From assembly GCA_963784415.1 (NCBI GenBank), contig CAWARK010000006.1:248001-312000 (forward strand): DNA of 64,000 nucleotides, in the 5' to 3' direction. Below the pieces are notes generated by a model. That model did not search any database. It saw only the letters and a program-made list of their open reading frames with translations, and had not been told where the DNA came from. Position numbers and translations under genes: made by a program. The first letter of the stretch is position 1. Every line of letters begins with the position of its first letter. This document shows, in pieces, positions 1-9,290 of the stretch. Source of the DNA: UBA7672 sp963784415 (GTDB taxonomy: Bacteria > Pseudomonadota > Alphaproteobacteria > Caulobacterales > Hyphomonadaceae).

Positions 1-654
1 CTGCTGGGCCGGCTCGATGAAACAGCAGCACGCCAGGAGGCGTTCGCAGCCGACGTCGCGCACGAACTTCGTACACCGCTCGCGATTCTGGCCCTTGAAC
101 TGGAGAAGCTCGATGGCGAGACGGCCGCGCGGTTGAAGCGGGACGTCACGAACATGAGCCGTCTTGTAGACCAGTTACTGGTGCTCGCCCAACTTGATGC
201 TCAGGCAGCCGCGAGAGCTGCGACGCAGGATGTCGTGCTGGCAGACGTGGCGGCAGATATCGTTTCACATTTCGCGCCACTCGCGCTGGATGAGGAAAAG
301 GAGATCGCTCTCGAGCCCGGTGATGGCGCCATCGTTTGCGGTCGTCCCGAAGCAATTAGCGCTGCCTTGCGCAACCTTGTCGAGAACGCGCTGCGTGTTA
401 CACCCCCACACGGGACGGTGACTGTATTCGTCGGCCCGGGCGCCACCTTGCGCGTTCGCGACGGCGGCCCGGGCCTTTCGCAGGAAGCCTTGAAGGACTA
501 TCGCCAACGCCTGCATCGCGGCGACCACTCCAGCAAGAGTGGCGCCGGGCTTGGCCTCGCTATCGTGTCGCGCATCATGGAGGCTCACGGCGGTTCGCTG
601 AAAACTGACCCAGATCACACCGAACTGGTTCTGAATTTTGCCCGCTCCGCATAA
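1..654 (+). CDS. Sensor histidine kinase, C-terminal part (5' end outside window)
   Basis: This is the cytoplasmic kinase core of a two-component sensor. The reading frame is open from base 1, so the protein starts upstream of the window. The dimerisation/phosphoacceptor H-box VAHELRTPL is visible, with the phosphorylated His encoded at 61-63. The HATPase_c domain follows: N-box NLVENAL, G1 box RDGGPGL and G2 box GAGLGLAIVSRIMEAHGG, ending in a short tail. The sensory and membrane portions are missing, so the stimulus cannot be read. A response regulator would be expected just upstream. It ends about 220 bp before the stress cluster, so it is probably not in that operon. Confidence 0.93.
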   Translation: MLGRLDETAARQEAFAADVAHELRTPLAILALELEKLDGETAARLKRDVTNMSRLVDQLLVLAQLDAQAAARAATQDVVLADVAADIVSHFAPLALDEEKEIALEPGDGAIVCGRPEAISAALRNLVENALRVTPPHGTVTVFVGPGATLRVRDGGPGLSQEALKDYRQRLHRGDHSSKSGAGLGLAIVSRIMEAHGGSLKTDPDHTELVLNFARSA

Positions 655-811
655 CGGGCAGAGCTGAGCCTTTAGTCAGGCATTTGCGTGGATCACAAAA
701 GTTCGCCGCAGCACGGAACGTAACATGCAGCGGCGAGTTACGGTGCTGCCCTCTTCAAAACACGACGCCGCACCGTAGCGACGCTGTATCCAGCCGTCGT
801 GACGTCGCAAC

Positions 812-825
812 TTGCGCTTAGTCAA
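812..825 (+). promoter_or_regulatory. Possible FNR/FixK-type half-conserved binding site
   Basis: The 14-mer TTGCGCTTAGTCAA resembles the FNR/FixK box (TTGAY-N4-RTCAA). The right half GTCAA is perfect and the left half TTGCG has two mismatches. It lies about 50 bp upstream of the first gene of the stress/nucleotide cluster, in the only gap that could hold that cluster's promoter. I infer oxygen- or nitric-oxide-responsive control, but one degenerate site is weak evidence. Confidence 0.3.
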
Positions 826-875
826 ACGCCCGCCCTGGGTTCTTGGCTATGAGGTCCCGAGCCCGGAGACAACCT

Positions 876-1712
876 ATGACGTATGCGACGGTTCACCTGC
901 ACGTGACGCCCTATCCGGCCCCAACATCCCTGGGAGCAATCGACTACGCCTGCGCGCTGTCCAAACTGTTTGAAGCAAAGCTTACCGTTTCCAGTTCCCA
1001 CCTGGCTATTCGGGCGCCGCAGAACTGGATCGTCGGCGCGATGATGTCGACGATGGCGCGAGAGCTCGAGACGATCGCCACCGCGAAAACGCAAGAACTC
1101 GAATTGCATGTCCAGCGTGAGGCACTGCTTCAGGGTATTCAGGTCGAGATAGCGCATACTTCAGAACATTGGCCCGGGGGGCTCATCGACAATGCCTGGC
1201 GGGGTCGCGTCAGTGATGTATGCGTTCTTGGCTTGTCGCCGGATAGCGCTGAACCCCGCCTCTATGTCGAGGACTGGCTGTTCGGAGCGGGTCGCCCCTG
1301 CATTCTCTACCCAGACAGCTCGAAGCAGAAATTCTCCGCAGACAACGTTCTGATTTGCTGGGATTTCAGTAGATCGGCGGCCCGGACGGTTAGCGACGCT
1401 CTCCCGTTCCTTCACAATGCCAAGCGCGTCCACGTTGCTGTGTTTCGCGGTGAGAAGGACATTCCGATCACAGATCCAACGACACCGCTGATCGCCTTCC
1501 TGAAGGAACACGGCATTGCAGTTGAAGCGATGGATGTCGTCATTGGCAAAAGATCCATCGGCCAGGCAATTCTGGAACACGCCGAAACTACAGGCGCCAA
1601 TCTGATCCTGATGGGGGCTTTCGGGCATTCCCGATTGCGCGAGTTTCTGCTCGGTGGTGCGACTAGAGAGCTTCTCGCCAAGTCCACCATCCCTATCCTC
1701 ATGTCGCACTGA
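876..1712 (+). CDS. Universal stress protein with two UspA domains
   Basis: A 278-residue cytoplasmic stress protein built from two tandem Usp domains, about twice the single-domain length. The C-terminal domain starts at VLICWDFSRSA and carries the ATP-binding signature MGAFGHSRLREFLLGGA. The N-terminal domain (TYATVHLHVTPYP onward) is degenerate and lacks a clear ATP loop, which is common in tandem Usps. I prefer the ATG at 876 because GGAG sits 7 bases upstream; a TTG at 843 and an ATG at 849 are in frame but lack a comparable ribosome site. It is the first gene of a run of six same-strand genes (P-type ATPase, SDR, phosphorylase, PRPP synthetase, MBL). Such Usp-led clusters are known from micro-oxic or stress regulons; the specific role here is inferred. 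Confidence 0.9.
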   Translation: MTYATVHLHVTPYPAPTSLGAIDYACALSKLFEAKLTVSSSHLAIRAPQNWIVGAMMSTMARELETIATAKTQELELHVQREALLQGIQVEIAHTSEHWPGGLIDNAWRGRVSDVCVLGLSPDSAEPRLYVEDWLFGAGRPCILYPDSSKQKFSADNVLICWDFSRSAARTVSDALPFLHNAKRVHVAVFRGEKDIPITDPTTPLIAFLKEHGIAVEAMDVVIGKRSIGQAILEHAETTGANLILMGAFGHSRLREFLLGGATRELLAKSTIPILMSH

Positions 1713-1750
1713 GTTTCGGGCATAGCCCCGACGTCGCAAGGGCAGACAGT

Positions 1751-4321
1751 ATGGCCGAAGAGCCACTAACCGGCCTGAGTGTGACTGAGGCCGTATCGCT
1801 TCTGAAGACGCACGGCCCGAATACGTTGAGGACGGTCAGGTCCCGCGGCCTTCTCACAATCGCCCTCGGAACGCTCCGCGAGCCAATGTTCATCTTTCTG
1901 CTCGTAGCAGCTTCGCTTTACCTTCTGGTGGGCGATCTCGGCGAAGGGTTATTCCTCCTTGGCGGCGCAGCCGTATCGGTTGCGCTGGTCGTGTTTCAAG
2001 ACGCGCGCAGTGAACGTGCGCTCGCGGCCTTGCGAGAACTCGCCGAGCCATTTGCGGACGTCATTCGCGATGGAAACCAGCAGCGCCTCCCCGCCCGCGA
2101 TCTCGTTCCAGGAGACATCATCGTCGTCATGGAGGGGGAGCGAATTGCCGCTGATGCGGTTTTCCGCAAGGGGGACGTCCTTACGGTCGATGAGTCCGCT
2201 CTGACAGGCGAGTCAGTTCCCGTGATCAAACAGCCGGGACCATGGCACGCCAACGAAGCCGACAACGACCACCGACAAAATGAGAATGCCCTGTTTGCCG
2301 GGACGATGTTGCTCGCCGGCCAGGGCCTGGCGCAGGTCACGCAGACCGGACATCGAACCCGAATTGGTGCGATCGGCTCGGCACTATCTGGTGAAATGGA
2401 GCGCACTCCTCTTCAGGAAACCACTGGCCGGCTTGTTATACGCCTGAGCGTGATTGCTGTCGTATTCTGTCTTCTTGTCGCCGCAGCCTACGGCTTCGTG
2501 CGAGGCGACTGGTTTGCCGGAGGCCTGGCTGGGCTCACCGTCGCGATCTCTCTGCTCCCGGAAGAGTTTCCGATGGTGCTGGCTGTCTTTCTCGCCATAG
2601 GTTCCTGGCGGCTCGCGCGCCATCAAGTACTCGTGCGACGTGCGGCCGTGGTTGAAACCCTGGGCGCGGTGACGATGCTGTGTGTCGACAAGACCGGCAC
2701 CCTTACCGAAAACCGGATGCAAGTCGGAGCAGTCTGGGCCAACGCCAAGCAACTCGGCGCCGATATGGATGGCGCTGCCGGAGACGTCGCTCGCGCCGCT
2801 CTTCTTGCGTCTGCGATTCATCCCGTCGATCCCATGGACCGAGCTGTTTCGGAGGCCCTGGGAGATCGAGCTGCATCGACACTATCCAGTCATGGCGGTG
2901 AACCCGTCAGCAGCTTTCCGCTCAGACCCGACCGGCTTGCAGTCATTCAATCATGGGCGACGGAGGCCGGGGCGGTCTGGGCCGCAAAAGGCGCGCCCGA
3001 GGCAATTTTGCGGTTATGCGAGACACCGCTTGCCAAGCAGAAAATCGTCGAGGCCGCACTGGCCGGCATGGCGGCCAGCGGCTTGCGTGTTCTTGGTGTC
3101 GCCAAGGCCAACGACTCAACCAAGGCAATTGGCGATCCGAAAGATGTGCCGTTCGTATTAGTCGGCCTGATCGGATTTCTGGATCCCCTGCGAGCGGATG
3201 TTCCAGCTGCGCTCGCCGAGGCCCGCGCGGCCGGCATCGACGTTTCAATGATCACGGGTGACTATCCCGCAACTGCCCTTGAGATCGCGCGACAGGCGGG
3301 CCTTAATGTCGCGGGCGGCGTTCTGACGGGGACCGAGATCGCAGCCCTCAGCCCCGAGGAACTATCCAGGCGGCTCGCGACAGTTCGCATCTTCGCGCGC
3401 GTCAAGCCTGAGCAAAAGTTGGCGCTGGTAGAAGCGTTCAAGGTCCGCGGCGAAGTCGTCGCAATGACAGGCGATGGCATCAACGATGCGCCGGCACTGG
3501 AGCGCGCGCACATTGGCATCGCCATGGGAAAACGCGGGACTGACGTTGCACGCGAAGCTGCTGACCTCGTTCTGCTCGACGACAGCTTTCCCGCCATCGT
3601 AGGGGGCGTGCGGCTGGGCCGCCGCATCTTTACCAACCTGCGCAAGGCGCTGATCTATGTGATGGCAATTCACGTTCCCATCGCCGGCGTGGCGTTGTTA
3701 CCGATCCTCTTTGGCATGCCGCCCCTGCTCTATCCAATGCATGTGGTGATGCTGGAACTCATCATCGATCCTGTCTGTTCACTAGTGTTCGAATCCGAGC
3801 CGAGCGATCGCTCGGCCATGCTCCGCCCGCCCCGGTCGATCAAGGAGCCGCTGTTCGGCCGGCCTCAGATGATACTGGCCGCCGTTCAGGGCGCTGTCTT
3901 GCTGGCGGCGGTGCTTGGCATTTATGTGTGGACCCTCAACGGCGGCCTGCCGGAAGGCGAGGCGCGTGCTGCCGGATTCATGGTCCTCGTCATAGGGAAC
4001 CTGGTGCTGGCCCTCGCGGACGCATCGAGTTCGGCGACGCGACTGTTCGACCCCCGCCACAATATTTTTTGGGGTGTGGGCGCCATAGCGGTAGTTGTTC
4101 TTGCCGGCACGATGACGGTCCCATTCCTGTCCGAGATTTTTCGCGTTAAGGCGCCAGACGGCTTTGTCATCGCTCTCTCGGTCCTCGTCGCAGTCATCGC
4201 GGGCGGATGGTACGGTGTTGCCCGACGCTGGAACCTGCTGGCGCCGCTCCGGCTCACGCGCTCGGCTGAGTCCCGGTCTCCCGAAACGCACATCGCTCCT
4301 CCCCTCCAGAAAGATAGGTGA
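1751..4321 (+). CDS. Cation-transporting P-type ATPase (P2-like, HAD-IC family)
   Basis: An 856-residue inner-membrane ion pump that couples ATP hydrolysis to cation movement. The order is N-terminal cation ATPase domain, two TM helices, actuator loop (LTGES motif), TM3-TM4 with the ion-site motif LLPEEFP, the phosphorylation motif DKTGTLT with Asp313, nucleotide domain, hinge TGDGINDAPAL and a C-terminal TM bundle. PEEF in TM4, rather than CPC, DPPG or PEGL, excludes the heavy-metal P1B class and differs from textbook Ca2+ pumps, so the ion is unknown (Ca2+, Mn2+, H+ or K+ are all possible). The Arg/Ser-rich tail after the last helix may be cytosolic. It lies 38 bp after the Usp gene, and its stop codon overlaps the ribosome site of the next gene, suggesting translational coupling. 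Confidence 0.93.
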   Translation: MAEEPLTGLSVTEAVSLLKTHGPNTLRTVRSRGLLTIALGTLREPMFIFLLVAASLYLLVGDLGEGLFLLGGAAVSVALVVFQDARSERALAALRELAEPFADVIRDGNQQRLPARDLVPGDIIVVMEGERIAADAVFRKGDVLTVDESALTGESVPVIKQPGPWHANEADNDHRQNENALFAGTMLLAGQGLAQVTQTGHRTRIGAIGSALSGEMERTPLQETTGRLVIRLSVIAVVFCLLVAAAYGFVRGDWFAGGLAGLTVAISLLPEEFPMVLAVFLAIGSWRLARHQVLVRRAAVVETLGAVTMLCVDKTGTLTENRMQVGAVWANAKQLGADMDGAAGDVARAALLASAIHPVDPMDRAVSEALGDRAASTLSSHGGEPVSSFPLRPDRLAVIQSWATEAGAVWAAKGAPEAILRLCETPLAKQKIVEAALAGMAASGLRVLGVAKANDSTKAIGDPKDVPFVLVGLIGFLDPLRADVPAALAEARAAGIDVSMITGDYPATALEIARQAGLNVAGGVLTGTEIAALSPEELSRRLATVRIFARVKPEQKLALVEAFKVRGEVVAMTGDGINDAPALERAHIGIAMGKRGTDVAREAADLVLLDDSFPAIVGGVRLGRRIFTNLRKALIYVMAIHVPIAGVALLPILFGMPPLLYPMHVVMLELIIDPVCSLVFESEPSDRSAMLRPPRSIKEPLFGRPQMILAAVQGAVLLAAVLGIYVWTLNGGLPEGEARAAGFMVLVIGNLVLALADASSSATRLFDPRHNIFWGVGAIAVVVLAGTMTVPFLSEIFRVKAPDGFVIALSVLVAVIAGGWYGVARRWNLLAPLRLTRSAESRSPETHIAPPLQKDR

Positions 4322-4325
4322 ATTC

Positions 4326-5093
4326 ATGAAGCGGCTGACCGGAAAAGTTGCAATCGTCACGGGTGGAGCACTGGGGATCGGGCGTGCTGGTGTGATCCGG
4401 ATGGCAGAGGAAGGCGCCTCCGTCGCCGTGCTGGACCTGCAGGCCGATAAGGGCGAGGCGCTGGTGGCCGAGCTGCGCGGCCGCGACGCCGTGGTACACT
4501 TCTGGCGCTGCGATGTCTCCAGTGAGGCCGACGTCTCCCGTGTGTTCGGAGAAGTGGCGGGACATTTTGGGCATGTCGATACTGTCGTGAACAATGCCGG
4601 CGTCGCGGGCGTGAACAAGCCGACGCACGAGCTGACGGAAGCAGAGTGGGACTGGGTTCAGTCGATCAATGTGAAAGGCGTCTTCTTCTGCACCAAGCAC
4701 GCTATTCCGCTTCTGCGGAAAGCGGGCGGTGGGAGCATCATCAACCTTTCCTCGATCTATGGGCTGGTCGGCGCGCCCGATGTTCCTCCGTACCACGCAT
4801 CCAAGGGGGCGGTGAGGCTGATGACCAAGACAGACGCCCTGCTTTATGCCGCGGACAAGATCCGGGTGAACTCGATCCATCCGGGCTTCATCTGGACACC
4901 TATGGTCGAAGGGCACCTGAATGCGTCCGGCGATCTTGAAGACGCGCGCCGTGCAACGGACGCGCTGCATCCTCTGGGTCACATGGGTGAACCCGACGAT
5001 ATCGCCTGGGGGATCGTGTACCTCGCGTCGGACGAAGCCAAGTTCATTACAGGCACAGAGCTTATCATCGACGGCGGATACACGGCACGTTGA
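4326..5093 (+). CDS. SDR-family oxidoreductase (classical)
   Basis: A 255-residue NAD(P)-dependent classical short-chain dehydrogenase. It shows the Rossmann motif TGGALGIG near residue 12, NNAGVAG, the catalytic Ser with YHASK, and the family's typical C-terminus ITGTELIIDGGYTAR. It resembles cyclopentanol or glucose 1-dehydrogenase-type enzymes, but the substrate cannot be read. The start at 4326 is chosen because AGGTGA, formed partly by the ATPase stop codon, lies directly upstream and the Rossmann fold begins at once. A longer in-frame extension to 4164 would overlap the ATPase by about 160 bp and is rejected. It is the third gene of the stress cluster. Confidence 0.92.
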   Translation: MKRLTGKVAIVTGGALGIGRAGVIRMAEEGASVAVLDLQADKGEALVAELRGRDAVVHFWRCDVSSEADVSRVFGEVAGHFGHVDTVVNNAGVAGVNKPTHELTEAEWDWVQSINVKGVFFCTKHAIPLLRKAGGGSIINLSSIYGLVGAPDVPPYHASKGAVRLMTKTDALLYAADKIRVNSIHPGFIWTPMVEGHLNASGDLEDARRATDALHPLGHMGEPDDIAWGIVYLASDEAKFITGTELIIDGGYTAR

Positions 5094-5178
5094 TCCTTCG
5101 CGCACCTATCGGTGACCTCGCCGTGCCTTTTTCGGGTGACGCCCTTCTTGATGGAGACACTGTGCAGGTAAACACCAG

Positions 5179-6741
5179 ATGACACAGCAGCCAAAACCCA
5201 AGTCCGCCAGGCCGGCATCAAAGCAACCGAACGCGGCGCGCACACAGCTCAGAATACGCCCGATCAAGCTGGACACCATGGGCGAGAACGTCGTGATCCT
5301 GTCACGAGATTGCGTCGCGCTTCGACCAGAGCGCCTTGCTGGCTTCAGGAAGATCGAGGTTCGGGTCAACGGAACGCAGATATTCGCGAATGTGCTCGTC
5401 TCCGACGGGCTGGAGGAATTGAGCGCCAACGAAATCGGACTGCCGCAGCCTGCCCTGCATCGTCTCGGCGCAAATCCCGGCGACCACGCCCATGTCTCAA
5501 TTGCGCCAACAGCTGCAAGCCTGGATGCCGTCCGCGCCAAGATCCGCGGCGAGGAGCTGACTCAGGAGGAAATTCGGGCGGTTGTCGACGACCTCGCTGC
5601 CCACCGCTATTCGGATATCGAAGTGGCTGCCTTCCTGATTGCCACATCCAGCTTCATGACAACGAGTGAAGTACTGGCGCTGACAAGCAGTATGGCGGCT
5701 GCTGGCACTCAACTGAAATGGAACCGTCCCGTTGTTGTCGACAAGCATTGCATCGGAGGGATTCCAGGCAACCGGACGACAATGCTCGTTACGCCGATCG
5801 TTGCTGCACATGGGCTAACAATGCCCAAGACGTCTTCTCGAGCAATCACGTCTCCGTCCGGCACAGCGGATACGATGGAAGTTCTCGCTCGCGTCGAGCT
5901 GACGGAGGACGAAATTCGAGACGTCGTGGAACGCTGCAACGGCTGCATTGCGTGGGGAGGGCATATCAACCTATCGCCGGCCGACGACGTGCTGATCTCA
6001 ATCGAACGGCCACTTTCCATAGACACTCCGGAACAGATGGTGGCGTCGATTCTCTCGAAGAAAATCGCGGCCGGCTCCACCCATCTCCTGATCGACATAC
6101 CAATGGGTCCTACGGCCAAGATCCGTTCCAACATCCACGCACAGAGCATTCGCAAGCTCTTTGAGTTCGTCGCATCCCGCCTCGGCCTTGTAACCGAAGT
6201 CATCATTACCGATGGCGCACAGCCCATCGGATACGGCATTGGCCCTGCCCTGGAAGCCCGAGACGTGCTTGCGGTGCTGGACGGAAACTCCGATGCCCCG
6301 GAAGACCTGCGGGAAAAATCGATCCGGCTTGCGGGTCGCCTGCTGGAGCATGATCCGCTGCTGCTGGGTGGACGCGGCGAAGAGCGGGCGCGCGAGCTAC
6401 TTGATAGCGGAGAGGCGCGCAGGGCGCTTGACCGAATGATCGAAGCACAAGGCCCTCCACCGCGCACGGCGCCAATCGGGAGCCTGGTGTTTGAGGCTCC
6501 GGCTCCGCGAGATGGCGTCGTCAATCAGATCGACTGCTTCCGCATCGCCAGGATTGCTCGCACGGCCGGCGCGCCAAACGATCCCGGCGCCGGGATCGAT
6601 CTGAAGAAGAAGGCTGGGGATGTGGTGCGCAAAGGCGAGCCACTCTACCGCATTCACGGGCTGGATCACGCAGATTTTTCGGCGGCCTGCGAAGCCTCCG
6701 GTGAAGACTCCGGCTTTCTCATTGGTAGCGCGGGCCGATGA
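5179..6741 (+). CDS. Thymidine/AMP phosphorylase family enzyme (archaeal-type)
   Basis: A 520-residue nucleoside (5'-monophosphate) phosphorylase-like enzyme. Archaeal members convert AMP and phosphate to adenine and ribose 1,5-bisphosphate. After about 25 basic residues comes an extra N-terminal domain typical of AMP phosphorylases rather than DeoA. The glycosyltransferase core follows: helical bundle, phosphate/base motif DKHCIGGIPGNR (residues 188-199), TSSRAITSPSGTADTMEVL, and a C-terminal barrel-like domain. DeoA has KHSTGG at the first motif, so the sequence sides with the AMP-phosphorylase branch. No RuBisCO or R15P isomerase is in the window, so the archaeal pentose-phosphate pathway is not shown. 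It overlaps the PRPP synthetase gene by ATGA, implying a shared role in ribose-phosphate metabolism. Confidence 0.9.
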   Translation: MTQQPKPKSARPASKQPNAARTQLRIRPIKLDTMGENVVILSRDCVALRPERLAGFRKIEVRVNGTQIFANVLVSDGLEELSANEIGLPQPALHRLGANPGDHAHVSIAPTAASLDAVRAKIRGEELTQEEIRAVVDDLAAHRYSDIEVAAFLIATSSFMTTSEVLALTSSMAAAGTQLKWNRPVVVDKHCIGGIPGNRTTMLVTPIVAAHGLTMPKTSSRAITSPSGTADTMEVLARVELTEDEIRDVVERCNGCIAWGGHINLSPADDVLISIERPLSIDTPEQMVASILSKKIAAGSTHLLIDIPMGPTAKIRSNIHAQSIRKLFEFVASRLGLVTEVIITDGAQPIGYGIGPALEARDVLAVLDGNSDAPEDLREKSIRLAGRLLEHDPLLLGGRGEERARELLDSGEARRALDRMIEAQGPPPRTAPIGSLVFEAPAPRDGVVNQIDCFRIARIARTAGAPNDPGAGIDLKKKAGDVVRKGEPLYRIHGLDHADFSAACEASGEDSGFLIGSAGR

Positions 6742-7625
6742 CAATAGTGCTCCACTCCTTTCGCGACGAGGCCGCCCAAGCGCAGCGGCTGTCGAATGCG
6801 CTGCAGGTTCCGCTAGCTTTTGTGGACGTACACGCGTTTCCCGACGGCGAGATCGTGCCATGTGTTCCAGCGCCGGCGGCGACAACTATCGTTTACCGTT
6901 CACTTGACCAGCCCAACACCAAGCTGGTGGAGTTACTCCTTGCGGCCGATGCTTGGCGCAGCAATGGCGCACAGCGGCTCATTCTGGTCGCTCCTTACCT
7001 GCCCTATATGCGGCAGGACACGGCCTTCCGGACCGGAGAGCCGGTCAGCCAACGCGTGATAGCCGATCTGCTCGACGCGGCTTTCGACAGGATACTCACC
7101 GTCGATCCTCACCTGCACCGTACCCGTTCGCTAGCGGAGCTATTTCCGACATGCCAATCCACACACCTGTTCGGAGCTGACGCACTAATTCCGCACCTTC
7201 GCGCATTCCCACCGGCGGTAGGAACAGTCGTCGTTGGACCGGACGTTGAGTCCGGTCCTTGGGTCGCGCGGATAGCCGCGCCGCTCGGTCTGGTTCACAC
7301 CACCATGCGGAAACGCCGGCAGGGCGATACCGAGGTGGAGCTACTCGCTCCGGCCGACTTTGATCCTGCCGGATGCCCCGTCTTGCTGGTCGATGATATC
7401 TGTTCGACGGGCAGCACGCTGCGCAAGGCGACATCTCTGCTCAAGTCATTGGGAGCGGGTGAGATCACGATATTCATCACGCACGCCCTCGGCAGAAAAA
7501 AGGTCTTGGAAGAACTCCTGCGAGCCGGCGCTAGCAGGGTCCTTTCGACAGACTCAATTGCTAATCCTGCCAACGAGATTCATCTTGCTGATCTGCTCGC
7601 ACACGCGCTGAGAGACTCCGAATGA
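6738..7625 (+). CDS. Ribose-phosphate diphosphokinase-like protein (PRPP synthetase)
   Basis: A 295-residue member of the PRPP synthetase family, which transfers pyrophosphate from ATP to ribose 5-phosphate. Visible are the ATP-site segment APYLPYMRQDTAF (residues 85-97), the metal-binding VDPHLH (122-127) and the PRPP loop VDDICSTGST (218-227). At under 300 residues it is closer to the shorter archaeal enzymes than to the roughly 315-residue housekeeping bacterial PrsA. It is therefore probably a specialised second copy. The start codon overlaps the stop of the phosphorylase gene, giving strict translational coupling. The pair could interconvert nucleotides, PRPP and ribose bisphosphates under stress; that is inference. 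Confidence 0.9.
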   Translation: MTIVLHSFRDEAAQAQRLSNALQVPLAFVDVHAFPDGEIVPCVPAPAATTIVYRSLDQPNTKLVELLLAADAWRSNGAQRLILVAPYLPYMRQDTAFRTGEPVSQRVIADLLDAAFDRILTVDPHLHRTRSLAELFPTCQSTHLFGADALIPHLRAFPPAVGTVVVGPDVESGPWVARIAAPLGLVHTTMRKRRQGDTEVELLAPADFDPAGCPVLLVDDICSTGSTLRKATSLLKSLGAGEITIFITHALGRKKVLEELLRAGASRVLSTDSIANPANEIHLADLLAHALRDSE

Positions 7626-7697
7626 AAGAGGCCGAAGTTGACGCTTATCAAGCGCGCCGACAGAATATCCGGCTCAATGGGCCTCAGAGGTGGTGAA

Positions 7698-9290
7698 ATG
7701 ACAGCTCTCCTGAGCTTCTACGGGGCAGCCGGCTGCGTGACCGGGTCCTGCACGTTGATAGAGAGCGGCAAGACCAGACTGCTGGTGGACTGCGGAATGT
7801 TTCAGGGGACCAAAACGCTGAAGCAGTTGAACTATGGACCGTTCCCCTTTGACGCCGCGTCGCTGGACGCCGTCCTTCTGACTCACGCTCATATCGATCA
7901 CAGCGGCTTGCTCCCTAAGCTTCGCCTCGCTGGGTTTGAAGGACCTATCTTTTCAACATCCGGGACTCGCGATCTGTGTGAGGTTCTCTTGCCCGACGCA
8001 GGTAGCATCCAGGAAATTGAAGTGTCACAGCTGAACCGACGCAATCGACGTCGGGGCGGCGGCGACCTCACGCCAATTTACAGAGCGTCCGATGCGCGAG
8101 ATACACTCTCGCAATTCCGGACGGTGCAACTGAAGGATTGGGCCAACGTATACTCCGGCGTACGAGCTCGCTGGTGGAATGCTGGACACATACTCGGCGC
8201 CGCCTCGATTGAGGTCGAGATTGCGGACGATGAGGAAGAGGGGCCGCTGCGCCTGTGCTTTTCCGGCGACGTCGGCCCCGGGGGACGGGATCTCGCCGAC
8301 GATCCCGAAGGCCCCACCAACATTGATCACCTCATCGTCGAGAGCACATACGGCGGAGTCGATCGCGAGCAGGTTGACACAGAAACCCGCCGGAGGATTC
8401 TTCGTGACGAGCTGCGAGCAGCACACGCAGCCGGCGGCCCGCTGCTCATCCCTGCATTTGCCGTCGAACGAACTCAGGAACTTCTGGTCGACCTTCTTGA
8501 GCTTATGGAGAGCACCGAGGCGCCGCCCGGGGAAATCTTCCTCGACAGTCCACTAGCCATAAAAGCGACAAACGTATTCCTGCGGAAAGGTCACAAGGAG
8601 TCTGGCGAAAATCCCTTCAGCGCACTTCGGGAATCGCGGCTGCTCCGCTTCACGGAAAGTCAGGCTGAAAGCCGGGAACTGGAAAGACAACGCGGATGGC
8701 ACGTCATAATCGCAGCGAGCGGCATGTGCGATGCCGGCCGGGTTCGGGGCCATCTACGTCGTCTACTGCCGCGTGAAGACGCTACAATTCTGATTGTTGG
8801 ATACCAGGCAGTTGGCACGCTCGGGCGCCTGCTGCTCGAGGGGCGCCGCGACGTCCGCATCCAGGGCGATGAAATCGCGGTCGGGGCCCGGATTCGAGAG
8901 ATCGACGTCTACTCAGGACATGCCGATGCCAAAGGCCTGCTCAAGTGGATCGATGCGCGGACGCCCATCTCCGGCTCGCTATTCTTGACGCATGGGGAGC
9001 CGGAAAACCTCTCGGGCCTTCAATCGCGATTACTTGCTGGAGGCTTCGCTGCGGACCAAGTTACAATCGCTGAACTTGATCAATCCTACCAGCTTCACCG
9101 GAAGTCGCGAGCCGCCAAGAAACTTACGATTTCTGCGCGCGCATCGTCCGCTGCGCTGTCCCAACTCGACTGGCACAATGCTCGCGTCGCGTTCCTGTCG
9201 ACGCTACGTCAGAAGCTTGATGACGCTCCGGATGACAAGTCGCGTGAGACTCTCTTGAAGCACCTAGCAGAGACACTCGACGCGAATTGA
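7698..9290 (+). CDS. MBL-fold/beta-CASP hydrolase (CPSF73/RNase-like)
   Basis: A 530-residue metallo-beta-lactamase/beta-CASP protein of the type that cleaves RNA. The zinc motif HAHIDH (residues 63-68) lies in the MBL half, WWNAGHILGAA and CFSGDVGPGGRDL supply further ligands, the beta-CASP insert contains IIAASGMCDAGRVRGHL, and the C-terminal motif YSGHADAKGLLKWI supplies the late His. The start at 698 of the 7 kb block (base 7698) is preferred because AGAGGTGG lies just upstream and the fold begins directly with LLSFYGAAG; in-frame starts at 7638 (TTG) and 7677 add unlikely residues. Beta-CASP proteins of this subgroup often accompany the Usp/phosphorylase/PRPP genes. RNA turnover under stress is the likely job, but the substrate is unproven. 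Confidence 0.9.
   Translation: MTALLSFYGAAGCVTGSCTLIESGKTRLLVDCGMFQGTKTLKQLNYGPFPFDAASLDAVLLTHAHIDHSGLLPKLRLAGFEGPIFSTSGTRDLCEVLLPDAGSIQEIEVSQLNRRNRRRGGGDLTPIYRASDARDTLSQFRTVQLKDWANVYSGVRARWWNAGHILGAASIEVEIADDEEEGPLRLCFSGDVGPGGRDLADDPEGPTNIDHLIVESTYGGVDREQVDTETRRRILRDELRAAHAAGGPLLIPAFAVERTQELLVDLLELMESTEAPPGEIFLDSPLAIKATNVFLRKGHKESGENPFSALRESRLLRFTESQAESRELERQRGWHVIIAASGMCDAGRVRGHLRRLLPREDATILIVGYQAVGTLGRLLLEGRRDVRIQGDEIAVGARIREIDVYSGHADAKGLLKWIDARTPISGSLFLTHGEPENLSGLQSRLLAGGFAADQVTIAELDQSYQLHRKSRAAKKLTISARASSAALSQLDWHNARVAFLSTLRQKLDDAPDDKSRETLLKHLAETLDAN

Noticed and set aside
4164..4325. N-terminal extension of the first SDR
   Set aside because: Would overlap the ATPase coding region; the Rossmann motif and ribosome site support the ATG at 4326.
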